A stretch of DNA of 64,000 nt from Phycomyces blakesleeanus NRRL 1555(-) (taxonomy: Eukaryota > Mucoromycota > Mucoromycetes > Mucorales > Phycomycetaceae). Position numbers and translations under genes: made by a program. Below the pieces are notes generated by a model, which made no database searches, was not told the origin of the DNA, and saw only the letters and a list, made by a program, of their open reading frames with translations. The DNA lies in contig NW_017265134.1 in NCBI RefSeq assembly GCF_001638985.1, positions 558,001-622,000 on the forward strand, given 5' to 3'. Of the stretch, positions 12,318 to 23,668 are shown one piece after another. The first letter of the stretch is position 1. Every line of letters begins with the position of its first letter.

Positions 12318-15300
12318 ATGTCTTTCGTTTCAGACTCCTACAACACTACTTCATTTGACTGCGACACTCCACACGATCAACAAACTAATTATTATACATC
12401 CAATCATGGCTCTGTCAAATCTTCCTCTGGACCTTCCACTCTACCTGAGCTTGGAAATGCTTTTAAGAAAGGACGAAAGGGTCTCCCACCTGTAGATCCA
12501 AAGTAAACCACACCAGCTAAATAATAATAACAAAAAAAAAGAAAGGGCACTAACCAACTCCATTTAATAACATTGTATATAGTGCACCATGCTACATCCA
12601 ACAACTCTCTGTAGAGCTACTCACTCATGTTTTTGCACAACTAAATCCGGTCTGTCTTACCACAGCAGCAAAAGTATGCCACCTCTGGCGCCATATTGTG
12701 AATGACGATAGTTGTTGTAAGTTATACAAACGTTTTATATTTGTGAGTGTGTTCAGGCACAAGTGGTACATTCCGATACTATGGTATCAAATACATAAAG
12801 CTAATATAACTACTCTTCTTCTTCTTTTTCATCATTTTGCTAATAAAAATAAATTAAATAAATTAAAATTAAATAGGGAAAACTGCATTTGTGTCTTATT
12901 TTGGATCCCAACCTCATAAGCGCTTGAGACCGAGTAGCTGGAAATTGGAGTACATTCTTCGAGCTGATCTTCTTCGGTAAGTATTTATTTATGATCACAT
13001 AAAGTATTGAGCCGTTACTTTGGTTTTGGTTTACTGATAATTAAACTCTAGTAAATGGGAAAAAGGAAGAGGAACAGTCATGACTTTGGATCCAATGATC
13101 AGAACCATTGACGATATGTTTGTGGATTTTGAAAACTCTTCGATGACAATGGGGGCTGCAGAACATGGTAATTGATTTTCCTAAACATCCTTCACCCCCC
13201 TCCAGTAATACTATATACTCGAAAATTATTATATTTAAAGAAAGAAAGAAATGAAAAAAAAGAATGATAATCATTATCTAATCTTCGACTATACAAAGGT
13301 CTTGGTGCCAGATGCAATATAGACACCGGGAAAATGGAAAAGCCATTACTATTCTGCTCAGGTGTACAGATTCCTATGGCTTTGACGTGTGTACATGTGG
13401 ATCAGTAAGATACAGTTATCCTTTATTATATGTATATATGTATGTATATGACTATTCTTACATTGTAGTTTTGTAGGAGTCGTATTCTGTGGGGATCTGG
13501 TCATGGTTATATCTCCTTGACAATCCGTAACAAGACTCATGATGGAAGACGACCCAAGATATTTTCTGAATTTCACCGAGGTGTCGTGAGAGCCTTTGCG
13601 TTCTCAAAGTCAACCCATGATGTCTTTCTCAGTGCTGGGGATGATTCGCGGATCAAGATCTGGAGTATTTCCGAGGGAACTTGTGTAAAGAATCTTCATG
13701 GTATGTAAAACGAAATACAATTACAAATGTATATACATGTATAACACAGCACTGTGATTGTAATCATCAGCATCATTATTCATTTACTTACAAAATATTT
13801 TCTTTTCAAATTTTTGGTAGGTGTGGATGGGCAGCCAACTTGCCTAGAAACAACACATGATGGACACATAATTGCAGGTTTTGGAAATGGAGCAATTGTG
13901 ATCTGGGATATTCAATTGAACGAGCTGGTAAAGCGCTACCGTGAACAACGACGTAACGGAGAAAGCTCAAACGATGAATCCGATGATGTTGCTGACAATC
14001 GTAGAGTGATATCTCCGCCGATTGTCGACAAAAGCACACCCGTAAAATCGATTAGATACGATCCAAAGTCAGAGATGTTGATGGTGGCCTATGGTGACAC
14101 CTATCAAGTCAGAAAGTTCAGTATCAACAATGGAGAGTGTGTTGCAATTTTTGAGCCCAAAGAAAAATTGGGCAAGGTAACATGTATGGAGTGGGACACC
14201 GCCCTTCCAGCCGGAGCTCTTGCTGTTGATTCTGGTTCTGGTCATAGTTCTGGTTCTGGCTTTAAGAACATACACAGCTACGTAAAAGGAGACAGTACCG
14301 TGATTTCGCAAAGTACTCGAGAAATTGTGGCAGTAAAGACGACTCAGATTATGGTCACAGGTGACTCGACTGGCACAGTATATTTGTGGGATGGAGATTC
14401 TATCGAGAAAGATGGTCTTGTTAGGCCTTTAAAGGTGATGCATGGCCATATCGCAGCCATCAGTTCAATTTATATAGATGCTTTTAAGATTGTTACTGGA
14501 AGGTAAGCTTTATTTATATATATATATATTTGATCAAAGAAGGACTAGTATCTAAAGTCTTGTATTTGTTGTACTATATATCTATCTATCTAAGTAATGA
14601 TGGGTGGATAAGAATATGGAATCCTATTACTGCCGCTATAATCAATGTGCTTGGAAATAAGTAAGTCAGCACAATTTTTTTACATGCATTAGATACACGT
14701 CTCCCCAGGGATTACCATTATTGCTCACGCACCCTTTGATTATCAGAATCCCAAGAAACGCACCAGTAGATCGTAATGATATTAGCATTATGCGAGTGAA
14801 CAAGATTATGTGCAGTGATTACAAGGGAGTAGCTGCCATCGGGCACCACTTAAAGACATGGGATTTTTCACCCAACAAACAATTGCTTGGTGAGTGACAT
14901 AGCTATGAAAATTATTTAAATATTTAGATAAACAGATAGATAGATAGCGTGCTTTTTTTATATTATGTTATATTTAACGCCCTCTCTTTGTTAGCCCAAC
15001 GTAATTTAAGAGAGAAAGTAAAGGCACCCGGTGCTGGTCTCCGTGATCAAAACCTTCACTACGAGATCAAGCAAGAGCTCAAGGACTCTACAGAAAAACT
15101 GTCCCAGGAAAAGAAGGAGCGGTTTGTAAAGGCTAAAAAGGTACATAAGTTGACCTTGGGTGGACTGTCCGACGAAGAGATGCTGGCATATGCTACCATG
15201 TTGTCCCAAGAGGAAATGGTATCAAACCGTGGCTATGTATCACACGAACAACAACAACAAGGTTCTTCTGGGGGTGCCAAAAACGACATAAATAACGGTG

Positions 15301-15818
15301 ATTACATCAATGACGAAGAGGATGAAGACCTTCTCAGGGCTGTCATTGCTAGTCTGAGTTTGACAGAAAACGAGCAGTACTGTGATCAAGAAATTTTGGC
15401 AACCAAAGCCGCAGTAAATCACAGCAGCAATAATAGTAGTATTGATAGTGGTAGTGGTAGCAGCCTTGGTAGCAATAGTTTTATCCCCTCACTCCAACCC
15501 AATCAAGCTGGTTTGGTTTCTCGTGGCAAAGAAACGGCAGAAAACGATTTTCCTGAAATCGACTTGATTCGTTCATGGCCAACTGTCAGTGGCAGCATAA
15601 ACGCCACTACCACCACAAACAACAGCCAAGACAAAGGCGACAATGGTGGCATTCATACTCCTTCTCTCACTGTTAATACACACAATTGGAGTGATGTGAG
15701 GAGCCGTGTGATAGAACCGTTGATTGCAGAGAATCAAAGCAAAGGCTCGTCGAATTTGCAAGATGAATACGACGAAGAGCTTCAATACGTTCTTATGTTG
15801 AGTCGAGGTGAAATTTGA
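12318..15818 (+). CDS. UFO1: F-box / WD40 / UIM protein (Ufo1-like)
   Basis: Ten exons: 12318-12502, 12583-12716, 12877-12976, 13052-13167, 13299-13404, 13477-13700, 13821-14502, 14595-14660, 14747-14889, 14995-15818. They encode 859 aa with every junction in phase. Residues about 68-108 form an F-box (IQQLSVELLTHVFAQL, then VCHLWRHIVNDDSCW). WD40 blades follow, ending in RIKIWSI, AIVIWDI, TVYLWDG and WIRIWNP. The C-terminal third has three ubiquitin-interacting motifs: LSDEEMLAYATMLSQ (about 642), DEDLLRAVIASLSL (about 695) and DEELQYVLMLSRGEI at the very end. This order matches yeast Ufo1/fission yeast Pof10, an SCF substrate receptor whose UIMs link it to ubiquitin chains and Ddi1-type shuttles. 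Poly-Q, Asn and Ser runs separate the UIMs. Orthology is inferred from architecture. Confidence 0.92.
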
Positions 15819-16030
15819 AATTGACAGAACAACGCTAGTATAAACACACCCACGCACATCCATATATATATTCCTTCTTAAGTATATGGAGATATTATTT
15901 GATTAAAAACAAAAAGGTTTCTTATTTTTTTGTTGTTTTTGGTGTTTTTTTTTTGTTGGTTTTTTAAGAGAAATATGTTATTTACAAACAATGTAGCATG
16001 CCACAAACATCAAGAGAAATATCTCTTTCT
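15819..16030. other. Convergent 3' spacer
   Basis: A short region between the F-box/WD40 gene and RPB12, which converge. It is T-rich, has no gene, and is probably shared by both 3' untranslated regions. Confidence 0.5.
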
Positions 16031-16487
16031 TTAACGAGCCTCGAATTGTACCACTAAATAAGAGAAAAAGAAGATTAGGTTTGGGATTAGAGATAGCTCG
16101 ACATCGATAAGTTATTCAAATTGTTGTACTATTCGATTTTGGTCTTTCATTTCTTTTTCTTTTTTTTTTAAAAAAAAAAGACGTACTTCTCTTGGTTCTC
16201 TTCTTGTACATGATTCTGTGGCCACAATCCTGGCAACGAATTGGCTCTCTGGGTTTGAGCTGATTCTCAGCGCCGCAATCTAATTTACATATAAGAAAAA
16301 ATGAATATAAAGTATCAACATTAGATCATTGTGAAAATGAAATTGATCATTTGTGCATAAATATTTATATCTAGTATAAATGCAGCATTTGATTTTCTTT
16401 TTCTTAAAAGAAAAATTGGCCCATACCAGCACAGATGTAGGTCATGGCGACAGGTGGGCGGATTGGGGTGGACTGATAGCCTTCCAT
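16031..16487 (-). CDS. RPB12: RNA polymerases I, II and III subunit Rpb12 (ABC10-alpha)
   Basis: Three exons (16427-16487, 16187-16279, 16031-16053) encode 58 aa, the same size as the animal protein. The zinc ribbon is complete: YICADCGAEN followed by [18 protein letters not shown], giving CxxC and CxxC ligands. The C-terminus MVQFEAR is the invariant family tail and comes from a final exon of only 23 nt. The protein is a shared structural subunit bridging the two large subunits of all three nuclear RNA polymerases. The N-terminal 16 residues are variable in the family. Intron 2 contains a T10A10 palindrome (16160-16179) beside the donor. Confidence 0.96.
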
Positions 16488-17079
16488 GGTTGTAATGCGT
16501 TGTTGAGAACAAGTGAAGAAACAAAAAAAAAATAAAAAAAATAAAAAGCCAGATCTGAAGGTTGAGTCTATTTGCACATTATTTAACAGTCACTTCCTGT
16601 CAAAACCCCCTCCCCCCCCCCCCCCCTCATCTCCTTTCCTCCCTTCATCTCACTCCTCTTTTTTTTTGACTTTTTTTTTTATACTCTATACAATCAAAGA
16701 TGTACGAGATAATTGTAAAAAAAAAGCATCAATATTAATGGCCTCGGATTTGGCTTTAACTCGAATTCTCTCGATTCATGAAACCAAAAATATTCTATGT
16801 CTTTAAAAAGTTGGAATATAAGCACGTAATTTAGACTTTGCCTTTAAATTCTCTGCAAATCTTCTTACTATTTTGCAACCACATCACTTAAAGTCTACTA
16901 TCCATTCAATAAACTGCTCAACTCATTTTTACAAATTAGCTATAATATATAGTATTTGGACTTTTCGTAGCGAATATATACATAAAACTTGAGGGTATGG
17001 GGGGAGCTTTACTTTCAAAAAGTATGTTAATTATTTGTTAATTTATTCTTTATATAGGGCTAGAATTCATCATAAAAAA

Positions 17080-17174
17080 GATTTTTGTGTGTGTCCGAGT
17101 GAATTTATGTGTGCCTGGGTGGATTTATGTGTGTGTAGGTAGATTTATGTGTGCGTGCGTAGATTTTGTGCGCC
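17080..17174. repeat. 20-bp degenerate minisatellite
   Basis: Three full 20-bp units at 17101-17120, 17121-17140 and 17141-17160 share the frame rGATTTATGTGTGyntGngT. Partial units flank both sides. Confidence 0.8.
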
Positions 17175-17273
17175 AGACGTGGCACAGCAGAGGTACAAAT
17201 ATTAAGAGAGGCAAATTGAATAGTAAGAAAAAGAAAGTCTTTATCGATTGATATATAAGCATATTATTCTACC

Positions 17274-17422
17274 TCTTTAATAAATAGCACTCTCACAGTA
17301 TATACTCTTTCTAATATTGACATAATATACAAAAGTCATTTCCGAATATTTCGAATATTATTTTAACTTTCTTTAATAAATAACACTCTCACAGTATCTA
17401 TTTTTTCTAATATTGAGATACT
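17274..17422. repeat. Direct duplication of about 50 bp, 96-bp period
   Basis: Copies at 17274-17324 and 17370-17422 share TCTTTAATAAATA, then CACTCTCACAGTAT, then TTTCTAATATTGA, with scattered differences between them. Confidence 0.8.
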
Positions 17423-18847
17423 AACCCAAAATCAATCACAAATACCTCAATTGCATTGCAGTATAATATTTAAATACAATTATGATTGGAATAAGAGGGT
17501 CAATTACTTGTTATCAAATAAAAATAAAAAATCAAAGACTAACTGAAAACTCGTAAAAAAGCAAAAATAAAATAAAATAAAAAAATAAAATAATTAATAT
17601 GAATTTCAAATGTCAAGTATTTCTGGCAGATTGCAGGGCATTTTTGGAACTCAAACTGTCTAAGCTTTTTTTAGTAATTTAAAAACACCTGGGAGCGTGG
17701 CATTTTTGTGAGGCTAGCAGTTTTCCTACACAAAAAAAAATGCGACGGTGTTTCAATATTTTGTTTCTCCTAATGTCGTATAATCAAAAAAGCAAAATTT
17801 TCAGACTTCGGACTTAAAGGCTTACTTTAGAAAATATTTTACTAAACGGCCTATTTTTTATGTGCTACAAGTAAAGTAGCAAAAAAAATGTCGGAAAGTG
17901 AAAATTAAAGAATGGGATTTCATATATAATATTGCACTTTGATGTGTGTGTGTGTGTGTGTTTTTTTTTTAAAAAAAAAATAACTAAATCATTTTGACTT
18001 TGTTTTGTACTATCTACGATGTAGAGCTCTAGTATATATAGATAAAAAAAGTCGTACAAAGTTTAGAGATTCAAAGGTGGACTTTCAAGTTTTACAAGTT
18101 TTAATAATTCTAACAAGAAAATTGAAATCAAATATCAAGCATTTTCTTTCTTTTGTAATTGAACCTTTCATATAGCTACTTCCATTGCTACCTTATGCTT
18201 TGGTTATAAGAATTGTCAAGAAGAAGAAAGAAAAGGTTAATGCTAGCATATAATAAATTTATTTTATAAGATAAAGATATATAGATTGCAAAGAGATCTT
18301 TATTTCCATATTTTAATTGCCTTGATAAAGATGATTACAAAAAAAAACAGTGCTTCATGTGTGGCTTATTCATTTTGTTCCCTTTTTAATAAGAAGACTG
18401 TAATGCAATTTTTGACATTTTCACATACTATATAGTAATAATGATAATAATAAAATATGCCTTGGATTCTTGAATTGTAAGCTTTTCAAATTGTAGATTT
18501 TTATCATTCTTTTTGTATTTCGTTTAATTTTCTTTTTACTTTCAAAAAAAATATTAGTAGTTAATCCTAATTGGTTTAAAAAAAAAGAAGAAGAAAAAGG
18601 CATTCAATTGACCACCCTTAAGTGTTGTGTGGGTGAATAAGTAGTCTAGAAATTAGCGACTAAAAATAAAATTGGTGATTTCCAAAGAAGACCAGAGAAC
18701 TAAAGAAATGTGTATGTATATAAAAAATATATATATATAAATCACTTTAATTCCGTCACACTTTTTGGGTCTGTTTTTTTTTTGTGACGATCAATGTAGA
18801 AAAAATATAAAATTCTAGTATTCGTTGTTTTAAATATGAAAAAAAAA

Positions 18848-18915
18848 TCTCTTTCTTTTTTTTTCTCTCTACTCTTCCTTCTCTTTCTCTCTTTTTTGTA
18901 TCGAGTATAGTAACC
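18848..18915 (+). promoter_or_regulatory. Pyrimidine-rich leader of the La gene
   Basis: A CT/T tract at 18848-18897 lies just upstream of the La ATG at 18916. A similar tract precedes the histone H1 gene. It may be a core-promoter or leader feature of strongly expressed genes; this is inference. Confidence 0.4.
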
Positions 18916-20590
18916 ATGAGCGCCGTCCAAGAAAACGCCGTACCTTCCGTCCAGGAGAACACCGCTGCTCCCGTTCAAGAGACCACAGTTGCTCCCGTCC
19001 AAGAGACTACCGAAGCTCCTGCTCAAGAGGTCACCGAGGCTCCTGCTCAAGAGGTCACCGAGGCTCCTGCTCAAGAGAAGCCTGTAACTTCCATCAATGA
19101 CAAAATCCGCAAGCAGTTCAACTTCTACTTTGGTGACTCTAACTTGCCTTACGACAAGTACCTCTGGACTTTGACCGGAAGCACTGGAACTGGATGTAAG
19201 TATCTTGTACACACGTGTGTGTGTGTAGATATATATATATATATGCAATTTCTTTTTTCAAAGAAAAAAATGGAAATTATTAGAGACGTATTTTGAATAG
19301 AGAGCGCTACTCTAGGTCTCTATTTTATGCTTTAAAGGGAAAGAATCAAGTCAACTAATCATTGTCATACTTCTTACATTTCAATTCAACAGGGGTCCCT
19401 ATTGAGAAGGTTGCCAGCTTCAAGAAGATGCAGACAATCTGCGACGATTTGAACACCATCATTGCTGCCTTGAAGGAAGTTCCCTCTGACTTGTTGGAGA
19501 TCGATGAGGAAGCCAAGAACATTAGACGCAAGACCACTCCCGTCGAAGTCAATCACGAAATCCGTTCCATCTATGTTGTGAGTAATTGATTAGAGTACTA
19601 ATACTAAAAATGAGTAAAAGTAAAAGTAAAAGTAGCAATTAAGAAATTATTATTGTTATTATGATTATGATTATTTACTAATTTTTTCTTTATAAAAATA
19701 ATAATAGAACAACCTTCCTTTGGTTGATGCTGGTATTGATGATCGCTCCATTGCTGCTGAAAACATGATTGCTCTCCAGAACGAACTCGAGGAACTCTTT
19801 GAGACCGTAGGTGAAGTTCTCGCTCTTCGTTTCAAGAAGTTCCACAACAAGATGAAGGTAATAAAGACGGGTCTGAATTCATACATAAATATCATTTGAA
19901 AATAGAAGGATAAAGCTGTCATAAAATTAATTGAATTTAGTTTACGTTAATTTGTTTCATTTATTCATTTTACTTATTTTTCTTTTACTATTGCTGTTAT
20001 ATATATAATATGAAAATAGGGCTCTGCTATTGTTGAATTTGCTACTCCCGAACTTTCCGAGAAGGCTGCCGCCAAGGAATGGGAGTTCCGTGGTACCAAG
20101 CTTTTTGTTCAAACATCGTAAGTCTGATAGTTTCTTTTTTCTTTCTTTCTAATTATTATAGAAAAATAATGGTATATGGTTTCTTATTGTTTCTATTGTT
20201 TCTTTTAGCACCCAGCACGCTGAGCTTAAGAAGAACAAGCCCGTCAACAAGCCCTTCAACAAACACTACAAAAAGCATTATGAATTCAATGCATTCAGAC
20301 CTGCTCCTCCTCGCCCTACTCACAACAACAAGCGTAAGGGAGATCATGAACATAAGAAGCAGAACAAATTTGCAAAGAAGGAGCAGACAGTAAAAGAAAC
20401 CGTTGACGAGGAAATGCCCACAGCCGCACCAGTAGCAGAAGCACCAGTCGCACCAGTAGCAGAAGCACCAGCAGCACCAGCAGAAACAGAAGCAGCACCC
20501 GCAGCAGAAGTACCAGCACCAGCACCAGCAGCAGTAGAAGAGAAGGCTCAGCCCGAGGAGGCAAAGCCCGTAGAGGAGAAGGCAGAGTAA
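18916..20590 (+). CDS. LHP1: La/Lhp1 RNA chaperone
   Basis: Five exons (18916-19195, 19393-19577, 19708-19857, 20020-20117, 20209-20590) encode 364 aa. A 50-residue Ala/Pro/Glu/Gln repeat leader (units like APVQETTE and APAQEVTE) precedes the La motif. That motif (about residues 56-145) has the hallmarks IRKQFNFYFGDSNLPYDKYLW and PIEKVASFKKM. An RRM follows (about 152-240: IYVNNLPLVDAG, then FKKFHNKMKGSAIVEF). A basic Lys/Asn/His linker and an Ala/Pro/Glu tail end the protein. La binds the 3' UUU-OH of RNA polymerase III transcripts and protects and folds tRNA precursors and U6. Codon use is strongly C-ended, unlike most neighbours, suggesting high expression. The two AP(V/A)QE repeat regions at both ends are unusual for the family. 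Confidence 0.95.
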
Positions 20591-20854
20591 TAAATAAAAC
20601 ACAAAACGAAGAAGACGAAGACGAAGAATTTACATACATATTACACACATACATGAACAACAAACAACCCAAGATATATTAGTGGAGAAGGGAGGGGATG
20701 GGACGTGAAATCAAAATATCATATATTTCTCTATCTATCTATCTATCTATCTATCTCTTTACACAAGAATGGCATAGACTCAACCATGAAAAAAATACAA
20801 TAAAATAAAGTGTCTACACATGTTACATCACAAAATAATAACAATAATACGCAT

Positions 20855-20899
<45 letters not shown>

Positions 20900-20984
20900 A
20901 TAAAGCTCTTATAAATGTTGAATGATCCATTTTATATATAAATATAAATATAACTATATTAATTTTTAATTTTTTTTTTCAATT
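20591..20984. other. Convergent 3' spacer with CTAT and CT microsatellites
   Basis: This lies between the convergent La and FKBP genes. It starts with overlapping TAATAAATAAAA polyadenylation-like sequence and carries (CTAT)n at 20727-20757 and a long (TC)n tract at 20860-20893. No gene was seen. Confidence 0.6.
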
Positions 20985-22013
20985 TTAATCCTTTTTGGAA
21001 TCCTCGGTGGTTTGATCAACCTTTGGTTCTTCCTTTACTTTTTCGCCAGACTTTGTGGCAAGATAGACGATGACCAACAATGCAGACACACCCACGGCAG
21101 AAAACAAGAAGATTGGTGAAGTGAAATCCAAGCCAGGAGCATTGAGAGGCTTTACAAACTCCTGCTTTTCCTGGCCAGTAGTAGGGCTGTCAGGGTTGCT
21201 GCGATGGATATCGACCAACTCTACATCGAACACAAGGGTAGATCCACCTGGGATAGCGCTTCCCATTCCATTTGCGCCGTAACCTTTATCAAACCAATGA
21301 ATAAATGAATGAATGACTTGGAAAAAAAAAAGAGTGATTATAAACGTTGACTTACCCAAATGGGGAGGGATAACCAATCGACGCTTTTCACCAATGCACA
21401 TACTAAATGGGTGTTTTTTTTTGGAGTGAATAAATGGAATGGATGAGATATATATATATATAAAACAAATAGAATTGATTAGCAACATTGGTATTTCAAA
21501 GTCTAATTTAATTGATTATAATAAAAAATAATTCTTCATACTTTTTCAATCCAAGGTCCCATCCTTTGATGACACGACCAGTGCCAAGGGTGAACTCAAG
21601 TGGCTGGTTGCGGTCAACACTGCTGTCAAACTTGTCACCAGTTTCAAACAAGGTACCAGTATAGTGCATTGAAAGTGAATCACTGAGAAAAAAAAAATAA
21701 GCAAGTGTTTCCAATATATATATTAGTTATTATTTGCTTACCCATCACGCGAACGAATAGTACATTGCTCTTCAGGAATCTTCTTTTTAATTCCTGTGAT
21801 TAATTAATAATGAATGAAATACAATAGATAAGTTTAGATTATTGTCATTGCCATGGTCATTATAATTTCCATCGTCATTGTGATCAACCTTTATTGTTGT
21901 TGCTATTTGACTTTACCGATCTGTAATGTAGTAGGAGGAGTTTTGAGGGCCTGAGCACTGACAGCAAAGGAAGCAGCCATACAGATGGCTTGGAGTACAC
22001 ACAAAAGACGCAT
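20985..22013 (-). CDS. ER FKBP-type prolyl isomerase with C-terminal membrane anchor
   Basis: Five exons (21917-22013, 21742-21793, 21542-21682, 21356-21402, 20985-21283) encode 211 aa. Residues 1-22 form a signal peptide. The FKBP domain (about 35-145) keeps the drug- and substrate-pocket residues: Y in MHYTGTL, FD in GDKFDSS, F in LEFTLG, VI and W in GRVIKGWD, Y in HLGYGANG and F in LVFDVELV. It should catalyse cis-trans proline isomerisation in the secretory pathway. After a short linker, [20 protein letters not shown] (about 166-185) is a clear transmembrane helix, followed by a charged 20-residue cytosolic tail ending SKKD. Yeast Fpr2 is a short soluble protein, so the anchor is notable. 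The tail is not a canonical KKxx signal. Confidence 0.93.
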
Positions 22014-22612
22014 GGTATTATTTTCTTTTATATATATATATATATGAAAGATGATTGCGTAAAAGGTAAGAACGACAACAGCAACAAAGAGGATAGTCTA
22101 AAGTATTTAATTAATGAATTATAATATTTTATTTTATTTTATTTTATTTTACCTATCAAAAATTATGCGTGGCTAATGCCGATTGGATTTCTTAAATAAA
22201 ATAATAAAATAATAATAATATAAATATAAATATATATGCCAATATGCCAATATGATATAGTATTTATTTCGCTTTCACTTTCACTGTTAATTTTGCTGTT
22301 TTTTTTTTATTATTATTATTTATAATAATTGATGATATTTTATGATAATTGGTATGTGCATATATTCGTATTATATAGTGGTGTAATATAGAGTAATATG
22401 GTGTTTTGTGGTGTGCTATAGTATTATTGAAAAGCTAAATGTATATATATATGTGTGTGTGTATTGATATAGATAATATGAGGTTAGTTGTTAAAGGCGA
22501 GGGCCAGAGTAATGAATAAATAAATAAATGAATGAATGAATAATGATAATAATAAAGTTTGTTCTTCTAAAATAGGATATTATAATTAAAATAATAATAA
22601 TAAAAAAAAACA
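22014..22612. other. Intergenic: FKBP promoter and cyclin 3' flank
   Basis: AT-rich sequence with (TA)n directly upstream of the FKBP start (22029-22045) and ATTTT and AATA repeats. No gene was seen. Confidence 0.5.
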
Positions 22613-23668
22613 TTAAAGAGAAAAATCTACACGGTGCTTGAGTACAAATTCCTTGACTTCCAGGTCGTCTACCCAACATCTATAGTCGATGAGTTTTAGA
22701 AAGGCGCGTTCGATAGTATTGACTTGCTCGAGTGAGAACAGGCCAGAACACAGATTGGATAGCTGGGCATTGGTCAGTGGGCCGAGACAATAAGAAGGAT
22801 TACTGGAAAGATAAGAGTAGTAATGTTGCCATGATGAAGGTACGGTTGGTAGTAGTGGCTGGTGAGGAGAGAATGGTGGCGACCATCGCGTTCCACGCAA
22901 ATACTTTGATGCCAATAGCATACTAGCAAGAAACATACGATGAGGAGTATCTTAAAAATAGAAATATATAGTATATATGGTATATCCATATTAGATAATT
23001 TTATTTTTATTTTTATTTTTATATTCTCTCTATCTCTCCCCCCTTTTTTTTTCTTTCTTTCTTTCATAAAATATAATAGAATATATAAATAAAATAGAAA
23101 TTCATTTATGGAATATGCTGTGATATCTGTATATATATATTTATGTTTATATATAGGTGTGTGTAGGTAGGTAGGTAGGTAGGTAGGTAGGTAGGTAGGT
23201 AAAGTGGGGGGGACATCTATTATATATTTAAATATACAGAATCATAATCATAATCATAATCATAAAAAAAAAATTACCGTGGCCACCAGCAGCACCTTTG
23301 GGTAACGCGGCCTTTGCGCGATCAAGGTAGATGAGAGCCACGAGGGCAGTACGGCAGTTGACACCGGCTGAAAATGTGATCTTTTGAATGAAATGAACTA
23401 GTTCTGGCATAGGGTGTCTATCTTGCCCAAAGGTATTCTGCTGAGATTTGCATTTTCTAGAAGGTATAAGATCGCACACTGTCATGGCCATAAAATCTAT
23501 TTTATAAATCATTAATATCAATAGCATCTAAAAAGAAAATTAATCTGCAGACTACAATATAATTGAATAAATTCTTATAAACTAACCTATCAGAACTGAA
23601 GGAAGAGCCAGTATTTCGGTGGGGGTGGACGGCTGGGGTGGAAGAGAAGGAGAATTTTGAAGCAGCAT
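22613..23668 (-). CDS. PCL-type (Pho85-like) cyclin
   Basis: Three exons (23587-23668, 23278-23496, 22613-22950) encode about 212 aa. The middle part has the cyclin-box signature of the PHO80/PCL family: VHFIQKITFSAGVNCRTAL, VALIYLDRAKAAL, then GHDTPHRMFLASMLLASKYL. The last exon includes LSNLCSGLFSLEQVNTIERA and FLKLIDYRCWVDDLEV, the second cyclin helices. These proteins bind a Pho85/CDK5-like kinase and tune cell-cycle or nutrient responses. The N-terminal 30 residues are Pro/Ser-rich. The first exon is short, and an upstream exon cannot be excluded, though no in-frame ATG lies upstream before a stop. Confidence 0.85.
23160..23202. repeat. (GTAG)n microsatellite in cyclin intron 2
   Basis: About nine GTAG units lie in the intron between the second and third cyclin exons. 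The same motif occurs at 5036-5064. Confidence 0.9.

Larger units (their letters stand above)
16488..18915. other. AT-rich intergenic region upstream of La gene
   Basis: About 2.4 kb with no credible gene. It contains a C-run (16611-16626), a 20-bp minisatellite (17080-17174), a roughly 50-bp direct duplication (17274-17324 and 17370-17422), a (TG)n run joined to T10A10 (17942-17980), and the pyrimidine-rich La leader at the right end. A patch at 17620-17830 is slightly less AT-rich but frames are short. Confidence 0.55.

Noticed and set aside
16513..16806. 97-codon frame with Lys and Pro runs
   Set aside because: It is made of A-runs and a C-run and lies in the promoter flank of RPB12.
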